Source: Candidatus Obscuribacterales bacterium (lineage in GTDB: Bacteria; Cyanobacteriota; Vampirovibrionia; Obscuribacterales; Obscuribacteraceae). From it: DNA of 64,000 nt. Location of the stretch: assembly GCA_020050835.1 (NCBI GenBank), contig JAGVKB010000067.1:1-64000 (forward strand), written 5' to 3'. Shown in pieces: positions 35,178-45,255 of this stretch. Each line of letters starts with the position of its first letter. The stretch's first letter is position 1. The notes beneath the pieces were generated by a model. It was given only the letters and a program-made list of their open reading frames with translations, was not told the origin of the DNA and made no database searches. Made by a program: the position numbers and the translations under genes.

Positions 35178-35459
35178 ATGCCCGAAGTGATTGTCGAAGT
35201 GTTCACACCCGGTGGCATCAGGATCGGCAAGTTTATCGATCCAAAAGTCGAGCTGGTATCTCATCACAACTACAGTATTACCGGACGATTCGTCGATGCG
35301 GATGGACAGGTCCCGGACAAGATTGAGTACAACCCGGAGATTTTGCCTTATAGCGCCGATCTATCAACGACCACGTACTGCGCGCACAAGGAAATCGTCA
35401 AAGTGTATGTACACCGAGGCCGGCAGCCGGTCCAGATGATCGGCGTCTGCAAGCAGTAG
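35178..35459 (+). CDS. Hypothetical 93-residue protein
   Basis: ATG 35178 has an excellent AAAGGAG site. The product is beta-rich, with no signal peptide (EVIVEVFTPGGIRIGKFID; EIVKVYVHRGRQPVQM). No family is recognised. It ends 18 nt before the convergent trmFO stop. Confidence 0.7.
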   Translation: MPEVIVEVFTPGGIRIGKFIDPKVELVSHHNYSITGRFVDADGQVPDKIEYNPEILPYSADLSTTTYCAHKEIVKVYVHRGRQPVQMIGVCKQ

Positions 35460-35477
35460 CCAGTGATCAAAACTTTT

Positions 35478-36827
35478 TTAAATGCTCGCTTCGGAAAGGT
35501 AACTTTGAAACTCGTCTCGGTCGGCGGCAATGGTTTCCAAGGCCAGCACGGACAAACTTTCTTTCCGTTCGGACTTGGAGAGTTTCTTGAATTCGACCGG
35601 CAGCTCGAAGAGACCCCAGTTAGAGTTGATCGGTTGAAAGTTTTTAGGATCGGCCGAAGTTATGTAGCGCAAGAGTGCGCCGATCATGGTTTTAGGTGAT
35701 ACTACGGCCGGTTCCATCCCGGCAACGAGTCTGGCCGCATTGCGGGCTGCAATCAACCCGGTGGCGATCGACTCCGTATAGCCTTCGGTACCGGTTAGCT
35801 GCCCGGCAAACAACAGATTCGACTGCGCCCTGGATTGCAGCGTCGCATTAAGGACGACCGGGCTGTTCAAGAAGGTATTGCGGTGCATGACTCCCAGCCG
35901 GACGAACTCGACCTTTTCCAGCCCTGGAATAAGCTTGAAGACGCGTTGCTGCTCGCCCCACTTGAGATTAGTTTGGAACCCAACCATATTGTAGAGGTCG
36001 GCAGCAGCATTGTCTTGCCTGAGCTGGACAACCGCATATGGGCGCTTCCCGCTTTCCGGCTCGACCAGTCCAACCGGCTTCATCGGACCGAACCGCAAAG
36101 TGTCTATGCCGCGAGAAGCGATTACTTCAACCGGCAGGCAGGACTCAAAGTAGCAAGTATCCTTTTCGAATTCCTTGAGTTGCACACGTTCAGCTGAAAC
36201 AAGCGCGTTCCAGAATGCCTCATATTCCTGCTTGTTCATCGGACAGTTCAAGTATTCGCCTTCGCCTTTATCGTATCGACTCTGCGCGAAGACCTTACTG
36301 CTGTCCACCGAGTCGGCGACTAGGATCGGAGCAGCCGCATCGAAAAAATGCAGATTTTGCTGGCCGGTTATCTGTACGATTGAAGCGATTAATCCTTCGG
36401 AAGTAAGCGGCCCGGTCGCCACGATTGTGACGCCTTCTTTTGGAATTTCATTCAACTCTTGGCGGTGGACCGTGATCAAAGGATGCCCGAGGACAGAGCG
36501 CGTCACCGCCTGGGCAAAGGACTCCCGGTCGACAGCCAGCGCCGCACCGGCCGGTACGGCGCAGTCGTATGCAATCGACAGCAGGTGAGAGCCGAGCACT
36601 TTGAGCTCCTCTTTGAGCAGGGCCGACGCGCTGGCTGTCTGATGACTGCCCAGGCTGTTCGAACAAACTAGCTCCGCGAGAAACTCCGTATGGTGTGCGG
36701 GTGAGGGTTTGACCGGCCGCATCTCGTAAAGATCGACCTCAATCCCCCTTTGAGCCAGCTGCCAAGCTGCTTCGCAACCTGCCAGTCCGCCGCCGACAAC
36801 TGTTACTGACCGATTATTGCGCCGCAT
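35478..36827 (-). CDS. trmFO: Folate/FAD-dependent tRNA U54 methyltransferase TrmFO
   Basis: A 449-residue protein. The FAD motif VTVVGGGLAGCEAAWQLA lies at the N-terminus, followed by VDLYEMRP, LVCSNSLGS, VPAGAALAVDRESF and GTEGYTESIATGLIAARNA, all typical of TrmFO (Gid). It makes ribothymidine at position 54 of tRNA using methylene-tetrahydrofolate. ATG 36827 overlaps the end of the upstream gene by 14 nt, so the two are probably co-translated. Confidence 0.95.
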   Translation of the reverse strand: MRRNNRSVTVVGGGLAGCEAAWQLAQRGIEVDLYEMRPVKPSPAHHTEFLAELVCSNSLGSHQTASASALLKEELKVLGSHLLSIAYDCAVPAGAALAVDRESFAQAVTRSVLGHPLITVHRQELNEIPKEGVTIVATGPLTSEGLIASIVQITGQQNLHFFDAAAPILVADSVDSSKVFAQSRYDKGEGEYLNCPMNKQEYEAFWNALVSAERVQLKEFEKDTCYFESCLPVEVIASRGIDTLRFGPMKPVGLVEPESGKRPYAVVQLRQDNAAADLYNMVGFQTNLKWGEQQRVFKLIPGLEKVEFVRLGVMHRNTFLNSPVVLNATLQSRAQSNLLFAGQLTGTEGYTESIATGLIAARNAARLVAGMEPAVVSPKTMIGALLRYITSADPKNFQPINSNWGLFELPVEFKKLSKSERKESLSVLALETIAADRDEFQSYLSEASI

Positions 36828-37863
36828 GATGCCACTGCCAGCCCCGTACGTTCTTGACCGGAGCAATCACTTTGGCTTTGCCGGTCAATCCCTGCCAGTA
36901 GAGATTACCGTTTTGAGCATAGACGGCAGCGGAGCGATCGGGAGCAATCGTATAGAAACCGACCTTATCCCAGGGAACCAAGCCTTTATGCGCGGCCACG
37001 AAGGAATGTCTCAGCTGCTCGTACTCCTCATTGGGCGCGGTTGGGCGTTCGACCCGCACGACGCGTGCTTGCTTACGCACGGTCTCGCCGGTGCCAGGAA
37101 CCCCGAACTCAACAGCCACTCCACCGCCGGCCGGAACAAAGACAAAATGGCTGAAATCGCCCGGACTGAATGGGTCGCGCTCGCCGGCAGGCAATTTGAG
37201 GAACTTAGATGTCGCTTCGGTGGCGGCGCCGGCCGGCAGATATCTCTTGGTCTGCTCGGAGATCGGATCTTTATCTAATCGGTAAGCGCTCCAATCATTT
37301 GAAATCATCGAAACCGGGCGGCCGTAGGCAAACGATTCGTTGACAGACTCTAAACCCAGACTGCCGTTCCAGTTAGACAAGAGACGCAAGCGGCTCCGCT
37401 CGTAAGATTCAGTTGAATCTGGCTGCCCAGGTAATGCTTTGATGCCTTCGCAAGATGCTTGATGATCGCGCATGACCGCCTTAGCCGAATCGAGGGCGAT
37501 GTCGCCGAGCAGCACTTTGGAAGCCTTGGGATCACTCAGCTTGGTAGCGACTAACTGATCGACACGATAGCTGAAGGGGAACTTGCCGTCCTTGCAGCTG
37601 CATTGGCCTTCCGCAGCGACCACTTTTAGATTCCAGAGCTGTTGGTCTTTCGAGATGGCGAATCCATCGACTATCTTGGTGAGGCGTCCATCGCTCCAGG
37701 CGGTGTTCCACTTAGCTGGGAAGGAAGCGCTGCCAGCAGTAGCTTCGTTTTCGACGAGCACCTGCCACTGGCCAGTGGGATCACCGGGAGCAGCCGCCGC
37801 CGAGAGCATGAGACCGGAGATGACCGTAAGCACCAGGGCCTTGATTGCGACAAAATTTTTCAT
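36814..37863 (-). CDS. Exported hypothetical protein
   Basis: A 349-residue protein with a signal peptide (KNFVAIKALVLTVISGLML, cleavage after AAAA near 25). It is rich in short beta-strands and contains two cysteine pairs (QCSCKDG). No family is recognised. ATG 37863 is preferred over a TTG two codons upstream. It overlaps trmFO at its 3' end. Confidence 0.65.
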   Translation of the reverse strand: MKNFVAIKALVLTVISGLMLSAAAAPGDPTGQWQVLVENEATAGSASFPAKWNTAWSDGRLTKIVDGFAISKDQQLWNLKVVAAEGQCSCKDGKFPFSYRVDQLVATKLSDPKASKVLLGDIALDSAKAVMRDHQASCEGIKALPGQPDSTESYERSRLRLLSNWNGSLGLESVNESFAYGRPVSMISNDWSAYRLDKDPISEQTKRYLPAGAATEATSKFLKLPAGERDPFSPGDFSHFVFVPAGGGVAVEFGVPGTGETVRKQARVVRVERPTAPNEEYEQLRHSFVAAHKGLVPWDKVGFYTIAPDRSAAVYAQNGNLYWQGLTGKAKVIAPVKNVRGWQWHHAAQ

Positions 37864-38002
37864 GGGCAATATCTTAGCTCATCCCTAGAGCTCTTTGGCA
37901 ATCGCGCTCAGATTCGCTGTTTTCAGATTCGCTGTTTGCTGAAAGCGCTGGGCTGACTCAACCCGACCGGAGCCGGGATGTTACTGGCAACCCGCACGAA
38001 AT

Positions 38003-38033
38003 GAAGAGCAGCCAGGGGGGTTGGCTGCTCTTC
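38003..38033. terminator. Strong hairpin in the 37.9-38.3 kb intergenic region
   Basis: GAAGAGCAGCCA (38003-38014) pairs with TGGCTGCTCTTC (38022-38033) around a G-rich loop. No gene on the plus strand ends here; it may close a small RNA or serve as an upstream-reading terminator. Confidence 0.55.
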
Positions 38034-38038
38034 TCAAT

Positions 38039-38127
38039 CCTCGTAGGCGTACCTATCCTCACAAGGGGGGTTTAGGTTGGTGGTGGGCCTATGTAAGGGT
38101 ATCGTTGGGTTGATTGCTCCTACGAGG
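38039..38127. ncRNA. Candidate structured RNA between two genes
   Basis: CCTCGTAGG (38039-38047) and CCTACGAGG (38119-38127) form a perfect 9-bp stem enclosing about 70 nt with a nested hairpin (CCTA/TAGG with CCTC/GGGG). Preceded directly by the hairpin at 38003-38033. I do not recognise a known RNA family. Confidence 0.4.
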
Positions 38128-38336
38128 TGCGAGGGATTGCCTCATCTGGGGGATTGAGAATTTTGGGTCGTTCAAGCGGTCGCTTGCTCGCTCCCCACAA
38201 TTCATTTATACCAATCGGCTCGACCTAGCCGCCTATAGGCTGCCTCATATTCTTGTATCCCCCAGCTTATGTTCGCAAAATGCATAATAGGGTTTAATGG
38301 GAGCAGGATGCAGACTTACGGAAATTTCAGACATTG

Positions 38337-39605
38337 ATGGGCGAGCCGGCACGAACCCCGATTAGAAAGTCCGAAAAGCGGAAGGTGCTGCTCGTCGAGG
38401 ACAGCCCTGCGCATTTGGCCGTGTGCGAAGAGGCGATTCGCTCTCTGGCTCCCGACTACGAAGTTGAGGCGACACAGACCGCCGGCGAAGCTCTTAGCAA
38501 ACTCGAAGTGGAGGTCTTCGATGTCGTAGTAATGGATTACAACCTGCCGGACATGAAAGGCAGCGATGCAGTCAAAACCATTCACGAGCGCGCCCCCGAC
38601 TGCCCGATTATCGTCATTACTGGAGTAGACAGCCAGGAGTTGGCGCTGGCCGTATTGCGTAACGGAGCCAGCGACTATCTGCCCAAGCTTGGCGAGTATT
38701 ACCGTTTCCTGCCACGCACCATCTCCACCAACCTGGAGCGCGCGCGCCTGCAAGAGCAATTGCGTGAGATGTACAAGCGGATTGAAGCCTCCTCGCAGGA
38801 AGAAGCACTTCTCAATCGGTTGATTGTAGCGATTCACAGCTCGCTCGAGCTGGATGATGTCGTTGACAAAGCGGCCCAGAGCTTATCAGACGAGCTGAGG
38901 GTCTCGCGCACGATTATCTGCTTATTGAGAGATGGTGGCGAGCACATGCGCATAGCGCGTCAGGTGACCAGGCCTCAGCTTGAACCGATCTCGGAGCGCA
39001 GTGAGATTTTCTCGAGCTATCACGACTTGCTGCTGGACGTCGGGGAGAGGCGGCCATTGATCATTATGCGCGAAGACACCTTCGCATTGGCTCAAGATGT
39101 GAGAGCGGACATGCTTGCGTACGGAATCATGTCGATGGTGATGGTGCCTTTGGTGTATCAAGGGCGATTGCTGGGGCTGCTCCACCTGGATCAATGCGAC
39201 CATGTGCGGCTCTGGACATCAGGAGAGATCAATCTCTTAGTCAGAATCGCCAATCAGCTTTCGATCGCGGTGAGCCAGGCACGATTGTATAAGATCGTCG
39301 AAACACAAAGTAAAAACATCGATAAGCTCACTGAACTGTGTACGCAGTTGAACACGGTCGTTAGCTCGACGCGGGAGCTCACCGAGCGCCAGGAAAGTCA
39401 GGAGAAGGTGCGCGTCAAATTGAGCACGCGTGAAATTGAGGTGCTCAGAAAGGTCGCCCGTGGGCTGTCAAACCGCGAGATCGCCGAGACTCTGCACATC
39501 ACGGAAGGCACCACCGAGGTGCACGTCTCTCGGCTGCGCAAGAAGTTGAGTTTGAGCAGTCGCGCTGCGCTGGTTCGATATGCTTTCGAGAATCATTTGT
39601 CCTAA
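38337..39605 (+). CDS. Response regulator: REC-GAF-LuxR HTH
   Basis: A 422-residue protein. The receiver domain (about 15-130) has the acidic pair at 21-22 (LLVEDS), the phosphoacceptor Asp67 (VVVMDYNLPD) and Thr in VITG. A GAF domain spans about 155-300 (HSSLELDDVVDKAAQSL; MVPLVYQGRLLGLLHLD). A coiled coil precedes the LuxR/FixJ helix-turn-helix (LSTREIEVLRKVARGLSNREIAETL). It therefore joins phosphorylation and ligand or redox sensing to DNA binding. No histidine kinase is adjacent. Confidence 0.9.
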   Translation: MGEPARTPIRKSEKRKVLLVEDSPAHLAVCEEAIRSLAPDYEVEATQTAGEALSKLEVEVFDVVVMDYNLPDMKGSDAVKTIHERAPDCPIIVITGVDSQELALAVLRNGASDYLPKLGEYYRFLPRTISTNLERARLQEQLREMYKRIEASSQEEALLNRLIVAIHSSLELDDVVDKAAQSLSDELRVSRTIICLLRDGGEHMRIARQVTRPQLEPISERSEIFSSYHDLLLDVGERRPLIIMREDTFALAQDVRADMLAYGIMSMVMVPLVYQGRLLGLLHLDQCDHVRLWTSGEINLLVRIANQLSIAVSQARLYKIVETQSKNIDKLTELCTQLNTVVSSTRELTERQESQEKVRVKLSTREIEVLRKVARGLSNREIAETLHITEGTTEVHVSRLRKKLSLSSRAALVRYAFENHLS

Positions 39606-39708
39606 GCAATCAGCGGGTTGTAGCGGATTTACTTACCGGCCAGAGCTTCGCCTGCTGCGGCAAGCTCCGGGCGATTGACGGCAGCGTTATCGCGTATATT
39701 TCTGGCAT

Positions 39709-40080
39709 CTATTCAAGGACGACTTGGCCGTTAGCGAAATCTACTTTCAGTTTACGGCCGGACATCAGCCGCTGCCCGATGATGGCGATTTTGCTGATGC
39801 CGCCCAACACTACGACATTTTGGGGCTGGTGACCGACCAGGACGGTGCCGATGTAGTGATCAACTGCTCTGGTCTCAAAGCCTACCACTACCCGGCGAGC
39901 ACCGAGACAGCGCCAGCCCATGCTGCGCGCCAGTTCGTCATTGACTGCCAGCGATCCGTCGAATTCCAGACTGACGGACGCTTCCACTTCCACTTCCACG
40001 CCATCCGAAGCAATAATAATCACCGGCAGCAAGACCCTGCCCAGGTCATCTATTCGCCCATGAATTGTGGGAATCCGCAC
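39709..40080 (-). CDS. Degenerate retropepsin-like (clan AA) protein
   Basis: A 123-residue protein of the length and layout of the small bacterial clan AA aspartic proteases: first strand GRIDDLGRVLLPVII, then the segment SLEFDGSLAV where the catalytic D-T/S-G should be, and the C-terminal block IIGQRLMSGRKLKVDFANGQVVLE. The Asp of the DTG triplet appears to be replaced (SLE), so catalysis is doubtful. GTG start with AAGGA upstream. It follows the DUF5678-like gene by 31 nt, an arrangement often seen with active members. Confidence 0.65.
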   Translation of the reverse strand: MRIPTIHGRIDDLGRVLLPVIIIASDGVEVEVEASVSLEFDGSLAVNDELARSMGWRCLGARRVVVGFETRAVDHYIGTVLVGHQPQNVVVLGGISKIAIIGQRLMSGRKLKVDFANGQVVLE

Positions 40081-40111
40081 TGTGAGACGTTCCTTTTCAA
40101 GAGAGGCTCTG

Positions 40112-40354
40112 TCAACAGAGAAAATCGACCGCCGGATTGTCGCTCAGGCGATAAGTAAAAAAGACGGCCTTGGGATGCTTCTTGCGTGCTCGAGCGAGGA
40201 TCTCATAATCATCCTGACCGAGGAAATAATCCTGGCTTTCCGGCTCAACGACTACCAGCCAGTTGTGATAACGATCGCCGAGCTCCTCCAGCAAGCGTTC
40301 GAAAATGGGCCGGCATCTTCGGTCCAGCTCGTCCCTCGAAAGTCTGTCGCTCAC
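40112..40354 (-). CDS. DUF5678-like small protein
   Basis: An 80-residue protein with NWLVVVEPESQDYFLGQDDYEIL and a following helix-strand unit (ARKKHPKAVFFTYRL), the layout of the DUF5678 family. GTG start with AGGGA upstream. Such proteins are commonly encoded next to retropepsin-like proteins, as here. Their function is not established. Confidence 0.65.
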   Translation of the reverse strand: MSDRLSRDELDRRCRPIFERLLEELGDRYHNWLVVVEPESQDYFLGQDDYEILARARKKHPKAVFFTYRLSDNPAVDFLC

Positions 40355-40416
40355 GGTTGATCCCTAAGTCTTTTTCAGCAATAGCTTGGCAGCGTCTCAG
40401 CTGCATCTGTCGCGGA

Positions 40417-40815
40417 TTATAGCGGATCGCGGGCCCAGCCGAGTCGAAATTGTCGCTGATAGCGGTACCAGCTTTCGGCATTTAGCTGTCGGCGCACAAG
40501 GGCCAAGAGCTGGGCGAATCGCGGCTCTTCCGGTGCAAGTCGGATGAGCTGTTCAAGCAGATCGCTTGCGGCCGGCAGATTGCCTGATTTCATCTCCTTA
40601 AGACTGGCTTTAAGCAGCTCAGCTCGCCGGTCGTTACCCTCAAGGGTCAGATCAACATCCGTCACAACAACACTTGGCTTCGACGGATCAGTGTGGTAGC
40701 CTGAGCCTTGCTGCAACTGTGGGGAACAGAAAGCGCTGTCAGCGAGTCCAGAGAGATAGCCGGTCAACAGCAGAGCTGACAAAAGACTCTTGGATTCCTC
40801 TGAGTAAACTTTCAT
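40417..40815 (-). CDS. Exported hypothetical protein (132 residues)
   Basis: The N-terminus has a weak export signal (LLSALLLTGYLSGLADSAFC). The rest is a TPR-like helical pair (LLKASLKEMKSGNLPAASDLLEQLI). It is 62 nt upstream of the DUF5678-like gene and may head that small operon. Confidence 0.55.
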   Translation of the reverse strand: MKVYSEESKSLLSALLLTGYLSGLADSAFCSPQLQQGSGYHTDPSKPSVVVTDVDLTLEGNDRRAELLKASLKEMKSGNLPAASDLLEQLIRLAPEEPRFAQLLALVRRQLNAESWYRYQRQFRLGWARDPL

Positions 40816-41054
40816 GGAGTAGGAACTCTTACATACAACTGCTGGGAAGCAGTTGTCAGGATATTCTAAAAATCAGCTTATCACGCATGCGTCGTCGGTT
40901 CGTTGATATTTCTACTAATCTTCCCACTGCCGACTGGCAGAAAACCTAGCGGGGCGAACAGAAGCTGAACATCCAGGTCAAGGAACGAGAGATTGTCGAA
41001 ACTACGACGGGCACAGGCTATCGGCTTCTGGTCGTCAAGTTTCTTGCGACCTGG

Positions 41055-44000
41055 GTGTTCTTTGTTCTATTAATTGCCGGCACAATCTTGCTTACCAATA
41101 TCGATTGGTCCAGACCGCAAGTCGAAGAGATGCTCTCGCGCTCTCTCAACCGGAATATCCGGCTGGGTCGATTGACCTGGAGTCTGGGACTGAATGGTCT
41201 GGCGATCGCAGCGGAAAGCGTTCAAGTCAAGGAGCTGGACGATTCACCGTTCCTGGCATCAGGAGCCAGCGAAATGGGCGTGGCATTTCTTCCACTCTTG
41301 GAAAGGAAGCTGATCATTCGTCACATACGGATGCAGCATCCTAACGTATGGGCGATTCGCCTCGACAAAAACCGCTGGAATTTCAGCGATCTCTTACAGC
41401 CTGGATTGGAGATCCGTTTTGTAGAGGTAGATGACGGCACGCTCCATATTCGCGATCGAGCGGAAGGTTTGAAAGCGCTTGCTCCAGATGATTTAAGCGA
41501 CCTGCGATTGAAACTGGTAATTCCGAAAGAGAAGCGACGCTGGCCATTCTTTCTCGACTTTCGGATGCCGAAATCTGGGTATTCAACGAGCGTTCGCCTA
41601 ACCGGATTCGGCAACGGGCTGCTAAAGAATTGGGGGAGAGAAAATTACAAATTCGATCTGACTGCAACCAACCTGAACCCCAGAGATCTCGGACCGTTCT
41701 ATTCCGTCTTTCCTGATATCGATGGACTCTACAAACTGAAAGTAGCCGGAGAGGGGCGACTGGAAAATGGAATTCGAGCCGTGGCCCAAGCCGATATTCG
41801 TCATATGCAGATCAAAACGCAGCAACTAGGAACGCTTAAGGCAGCAAACGCCACAAGCAGTGCCAAGCTGTTGTTGGACCCGGCGAAGCTGGAATGGCAA
41901 GATTTATCGCTTTCCTTCGGCAATGTCGAGATTCACTCAAAAGGCAAGCTTTCGGGCTGGCAACATTCCAAGCCGGTTTATGAAGCAGCGCTTGCCGGCA
42001 AAGTGACGGACCTGAGCAAGATCTCGACCTACCTGCCAGGCTCGACCCGAAACTCCGCCGGCAACAGGTCCAGCCGGGCTGAGTCGCAGCTATCGCTGGC
42101 TGAAATGCTTGAGCAGAGGAAGCTTACTGGCGAAGCTGAATTCACCGTCACACTGATAGGCGATGAAAGGCATCCCCAGCTTTCCACGGCCATCAAAGCA
42201 AGAGGCTTGTCGGCCTCCGATCTCTTTGCCGACCGTCCGTTCAAGAACATTCCCTGGCTGGCAGCGCTGTTCGGACGACCATCATCAAAAGTCAATGGCG
42301 AAGTGAAGATCGGTCTCGATGAGCGGATCGATCTCCCGAGCGCTGATATCTCTTCTGATGGACAGGACATCCACGTCTCTGGATTCTGGGACAAGCGCAA
42401 AGCTGCCACCAGATTCAAGTTCTCCGGACAAAATGTCGACCTTAATGCGCTCGTCGCCAACTTGAAGACGACGCGCGAATTCTGCCAGTTCTTGACCAAA
42501 AGCACCGGGCTCGGTTCAGCCAATAATCTCATGATCGCCGGTCGTGTTGCTGTCAGCGGCACCGTGGAAGGCAATGGCAAGAGTAATGACTTGAACGCCG
42601 ACATCGAGCTCAAGGACGTCTCATTAAATATCAAAGGACGCAATCTCTCCGCCAATCACATTAACGGCCGGCTGCAATGGTATCGGAACAGCTTGAAGTT
42701 CAATCAGGTGACCGGTGTCTTGGGCAAAGGGCGATTTCAGCTGAGCGGCAGCATTAACGGCCTCGACAAGCCGCGCTGCGACATCTCCTTTCAAGGGCAG
42801 GACATGGACCTCGATCACCTGAATACCGCGTTGCAGATGTTGAAGGTTCAGATTCCGCTTCTGGTTAAGCATCAACTTTATGGACAGATCAAACAGCTGG
42901 CAATGAAGATGTCCGGGTCGCCGGACAATCCGACCTTAAGCTTGAATCTTATACCCCAAGATCTCTACTATGTCGCGGCTGGTGTCAACCGACCGATGCA
43001 TTGCACCGCTGGTAATATCACTTACGAACACGACGAACTGATATTAAGAGATGTCGCGCTTGTAACTCACAACAATCAGATCATTACCAACCTCGATATC
43101 GCCAATCTCTCTTCGACCGCGGACTTGAGGCGGGTGCGACTAAGAACCTCCGGCATCGACCTGGCCGACGTTCATTTCTATTTATCGTCCGCCTTGATGC
43201 CGGCAGCGCTTCGCAAGCTGTATTTGAATTTCGTCGACACCTATCACGTCGCTTACGCACGCGGCAAAGTGTACGGCAATCTATGGTGGCAGGCAAAACC
43301 GCAAAATGAATTTGACCTCGACGGCGTAGTAGGGTTGTACAACACGGCGATCAAGGTCGGCAGTGCGGGCTGGCCGCTCGAGCATCTCTCCGGTCTCTTT
43401 GCCGCCTCCGGCGAAGAGTTGCTGGTCCAGGATTTTGCCGGCTCGGTCGGCGGCAACAGTTTCGCTCTCGATGGACACATTATCAATTACAGACGCGCCG
43501 ATGCTCGCTGGCAGACTGAGCTGAAAGCACAAGTGACGCCGGAACGCGCGCTCAAACTGATGCCGGCTCTAGCGAGCCAATTTGGCTCAAAGGTCTCGAC
43601 TTCGGGACCGCTCGCCCTGCGCGCAATCCTTACCGGCGATTCAAAAACGAGCACAATGGTTATCTCTCTGCGCTCAGACCCAAGTGACCGCTTGCGCATC
43701 GTCACACCGTTTGGAGTAGTCGCACAGCCTGCCAATCAAACGATCACCCTCGATGGTTCGTTGACGGTCGAATCAGGCAAGGCCGGCTCCATTCAACTCA
43801 ACAACGCCAATTTGATCGTCGGCTCCTCCCTGCTGCAGGCAAGCGGCAAGTACTGCTGGGCCGATGCCAAGTCGAGCCAGCAACCGACACTTGATTGCGC
43901 GCTCAAGGCACCGAATCCGGTCCTGGCCCAGACCGTACTAGATATTCTCTATCCAACTGAAAAGCTGACCGGTGTTGCCGGTACGCTGACCGGCGAGCTC

Positions 44001-45104
44001 TCGACCGCCGGACCGATCAACCACCTAACTTCGCGCGGGCACCTCCAATTCGACAAATTGACCCTGCCCCAATTCAACATGCACGAAGTGACCGGCAAAG
44101 TGGAGACGCCGGGCTGGTCATTCGACGGCTCCGACCTGAGAAAGTCTGCCGAATCCGGCTCAAAGACCGAGCTGCACATAGACTCAGCCAAATTTGGTTT
44201 GCTCGAGACGAAAGATCTCGATGCCAGCCTCGTTTTCGAAACCACCAATTCAGATAATCGGCCGAGCCAAAGAGTCGTGTTACATGACGGACGAGCACAG
44301 GTTGCCGGCGGCGAAATCAAGCTCGGCGGCTGGGCTGACCTGAACCATCACCGTTTCCATCTGCAATCGGATGTCAGAAAAGTGCAGGCTAATCAGGTCG
44401 TCGGCCAGTTGCTCGGATATCCAGGAGAGATCAGCGGTTGGGCCGATGCAAGCTTACTGTTAGACAGCGAAGGCATCGATTACAAACAGATGATGAGCAA
44501 TTTGGACGGCGAAGCTCGCCTTTCGATTACCAGCGGTAAAGTAGCTCGAGTCGGTCAATTGCAAGAGAAAATCACGCAGGCCAATCTTTTGCAGAGCGGT
44601 CTGCTCGGCTTCAATTTCAACAACCTGGTGCAGAGCGTGATGCCTGTCCGCACCGGAGAATTCAAAGATCTCGAAGCGCTGATCGACATCAAGAAGGGCG
44701 CGCTCAAGATTCAGCAGCTTAAATTCAATGGAGACGATATGCGCTTGCGCGCTGCCGGGGAAATTAATCCCGAAGCCCGCACGATCAAGCTCAATGTAGC
44801 CGGAAACATTCCGCGGGTCGCGACCAGCGTGCTTGGCGGAGCAGTAGGCGAAGTCTCAAGAGGATTCACTATTCAAAAAATGATGAGCCTACTTACGATG
44901 CACAAACTGGAAAGTCTACCGTCGCTGCCGATCTTAGGCGAGATCGCTGACGACCGGCCACGCGCGTTTACATTTCACGTCGCAGCGGAGCTGGATAAAC
45001 CCAATCTGATTGCCCAATCAATTCAAAAATCGTTTCACTGGCTGCCTTCACAACCCAATGCTTCGGCTCATCCGCTGCTCGGAGATAGCTCGAGTATCAG
45101 ATAA
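41055..45104 (+). CDS. Large AsmA/TamB-like envelope protein
   Basis: A 1349-residue protein from GTG 41055. A membrane helix at the very N-terminus is followed by the AsmA start (SRPQVEEMLSRSLNRNIRLGRLTW) and a very long beta-rich groove with repeats of the AsmA/DUF3971 type, ending in a conserved AsmA_2 C-terminus (GEFKDLEALIDIKKGALKI, DMRLRAAGEINPEARTI). Family members bridge inner and outer membranes and carry phospholipids. The frame is open upstream to a stop at 40947; a non-canonical ATT at 40992 with AAGGA upstream would give a more complete membrane helix, so the start is uncertain. Confidence 0.85.
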   Translation: MFFVLLIAGTILLTNIDWSRPQVEEMLSRSLNRNIRLGRLTWSLGLNGLAIAAESVQVKELDDSPFLASGASEMGVAFLPLLERKLIIRHIRMQHPNVWAIRLDKNRWNFSDLLQPGLEIRFVEVDDGTLHIRDRAEGLKALAPDDLSDLRLKLVIPKEKRRWPFFLDFRMPKSGYSTSVRLTGFGNGLLKNWGRENYKFDLTATNLNPRDLGPFYSVFPDIDGLYKLKVAGEGRLENGIRAVAQADIRHMQIKTQQLGTLKAANATSSAKLLLDPAKLEWQDLSLSFGNVEIHSKGKLSGWQHSKPVYEAALAGKVTDLSKISTYLPGSTRNSAGNRSSRAESQLSLAEMLEQRKLTGEAEFTVTLIGDERHPQLSTAIKARGLSASDLFADRPFKNIPWLAALFGRPSSKVNGEVKIGLDERIDLPSADISSDGQDIHVSGFWDKRKAATRFKFSGQNVDLNALVANLKTTREFCQFLTKSTGLGSANNLMIAGRVAVSGTVEGNGKSNDLNADIELKDVSLNIKGRNLSANHINGRLQWYRNSLKFNQVTGVLGKGRFQLSGSINGLDKPRCDISFQGQDMDLDHLNTALQMLKVQIPLLVKHQLYGQIKQLAMKMSGSPDNPTLSLNLIPQDLYYVAAGVNRPMHCTAGNITYEHDELILRDVALVTHNNQIITNLDIANLSSTADLRRVRLRTSGIDLADVHFYLSSALMPAALRKLYLNFVDTYHVAYARGKVYGNLWWQAKPQNEFDLDGVVGLYNTAIKVGSAGWPLEHLSGLFAASGEELLVQDFAGSVGGNSFALDGHIINYRRADARWQTELKAQVTPERALKLMPALASQFGSKVSTSGPLALRAILTGDSKTSTMVISLRSDPSDRLRIVTPFGVVAQPANQTITLDGSLTVESGKAGSIQLNNANLIVGSSLLQASGKYCWADAKSSQQPTLDCALKAPNPVLAQTVLDILYPTEKLTGVAGTLTGELSTAGPINHLTSRGHLQFDKLTLPQFNMHEVTGKVETPGWSFDGSDLRKSAESGSKTELHIDSAKFGLLETKDLDASLVFETTNSDNRPSQRVVLHDGRAQVAGGEIKLGGWADLNHHRFHLQSDVRKVQANQVVGQLLGYPGEISGWADASLLLDSEGIDYKQMMSNLDGEARLSITSGKVARVGQLQEKITQANLLQSGLLGFNFNNLVQSVMPVRTGEFKDLEALIDIKKGALKIQQLKFNGDDMRLRAAGEINPEARTIKLNVAGNIPRVATSVLGGAVGEVSRGFTIQKMMSLLTMHKLESLPSLPILGEIADDRPRAFTFHVAAELDKPNLIAQSIQKSFHWLPSQPNASAHPLLGDSSSIR

Positions 45105-45255
45105 ACGAGCGAGAAAATGCGCTTGCACCGGACTGGCTTTCAGACACGCTTGCTAAACCGGACCTCTACAGGCACTGCATTTACAACCACCTGGCTTATC
45201 TCGAAGTTGACGACGAGCAAAGACGGCTGTTTATGCTCGGTGTAAGATATTTGGC

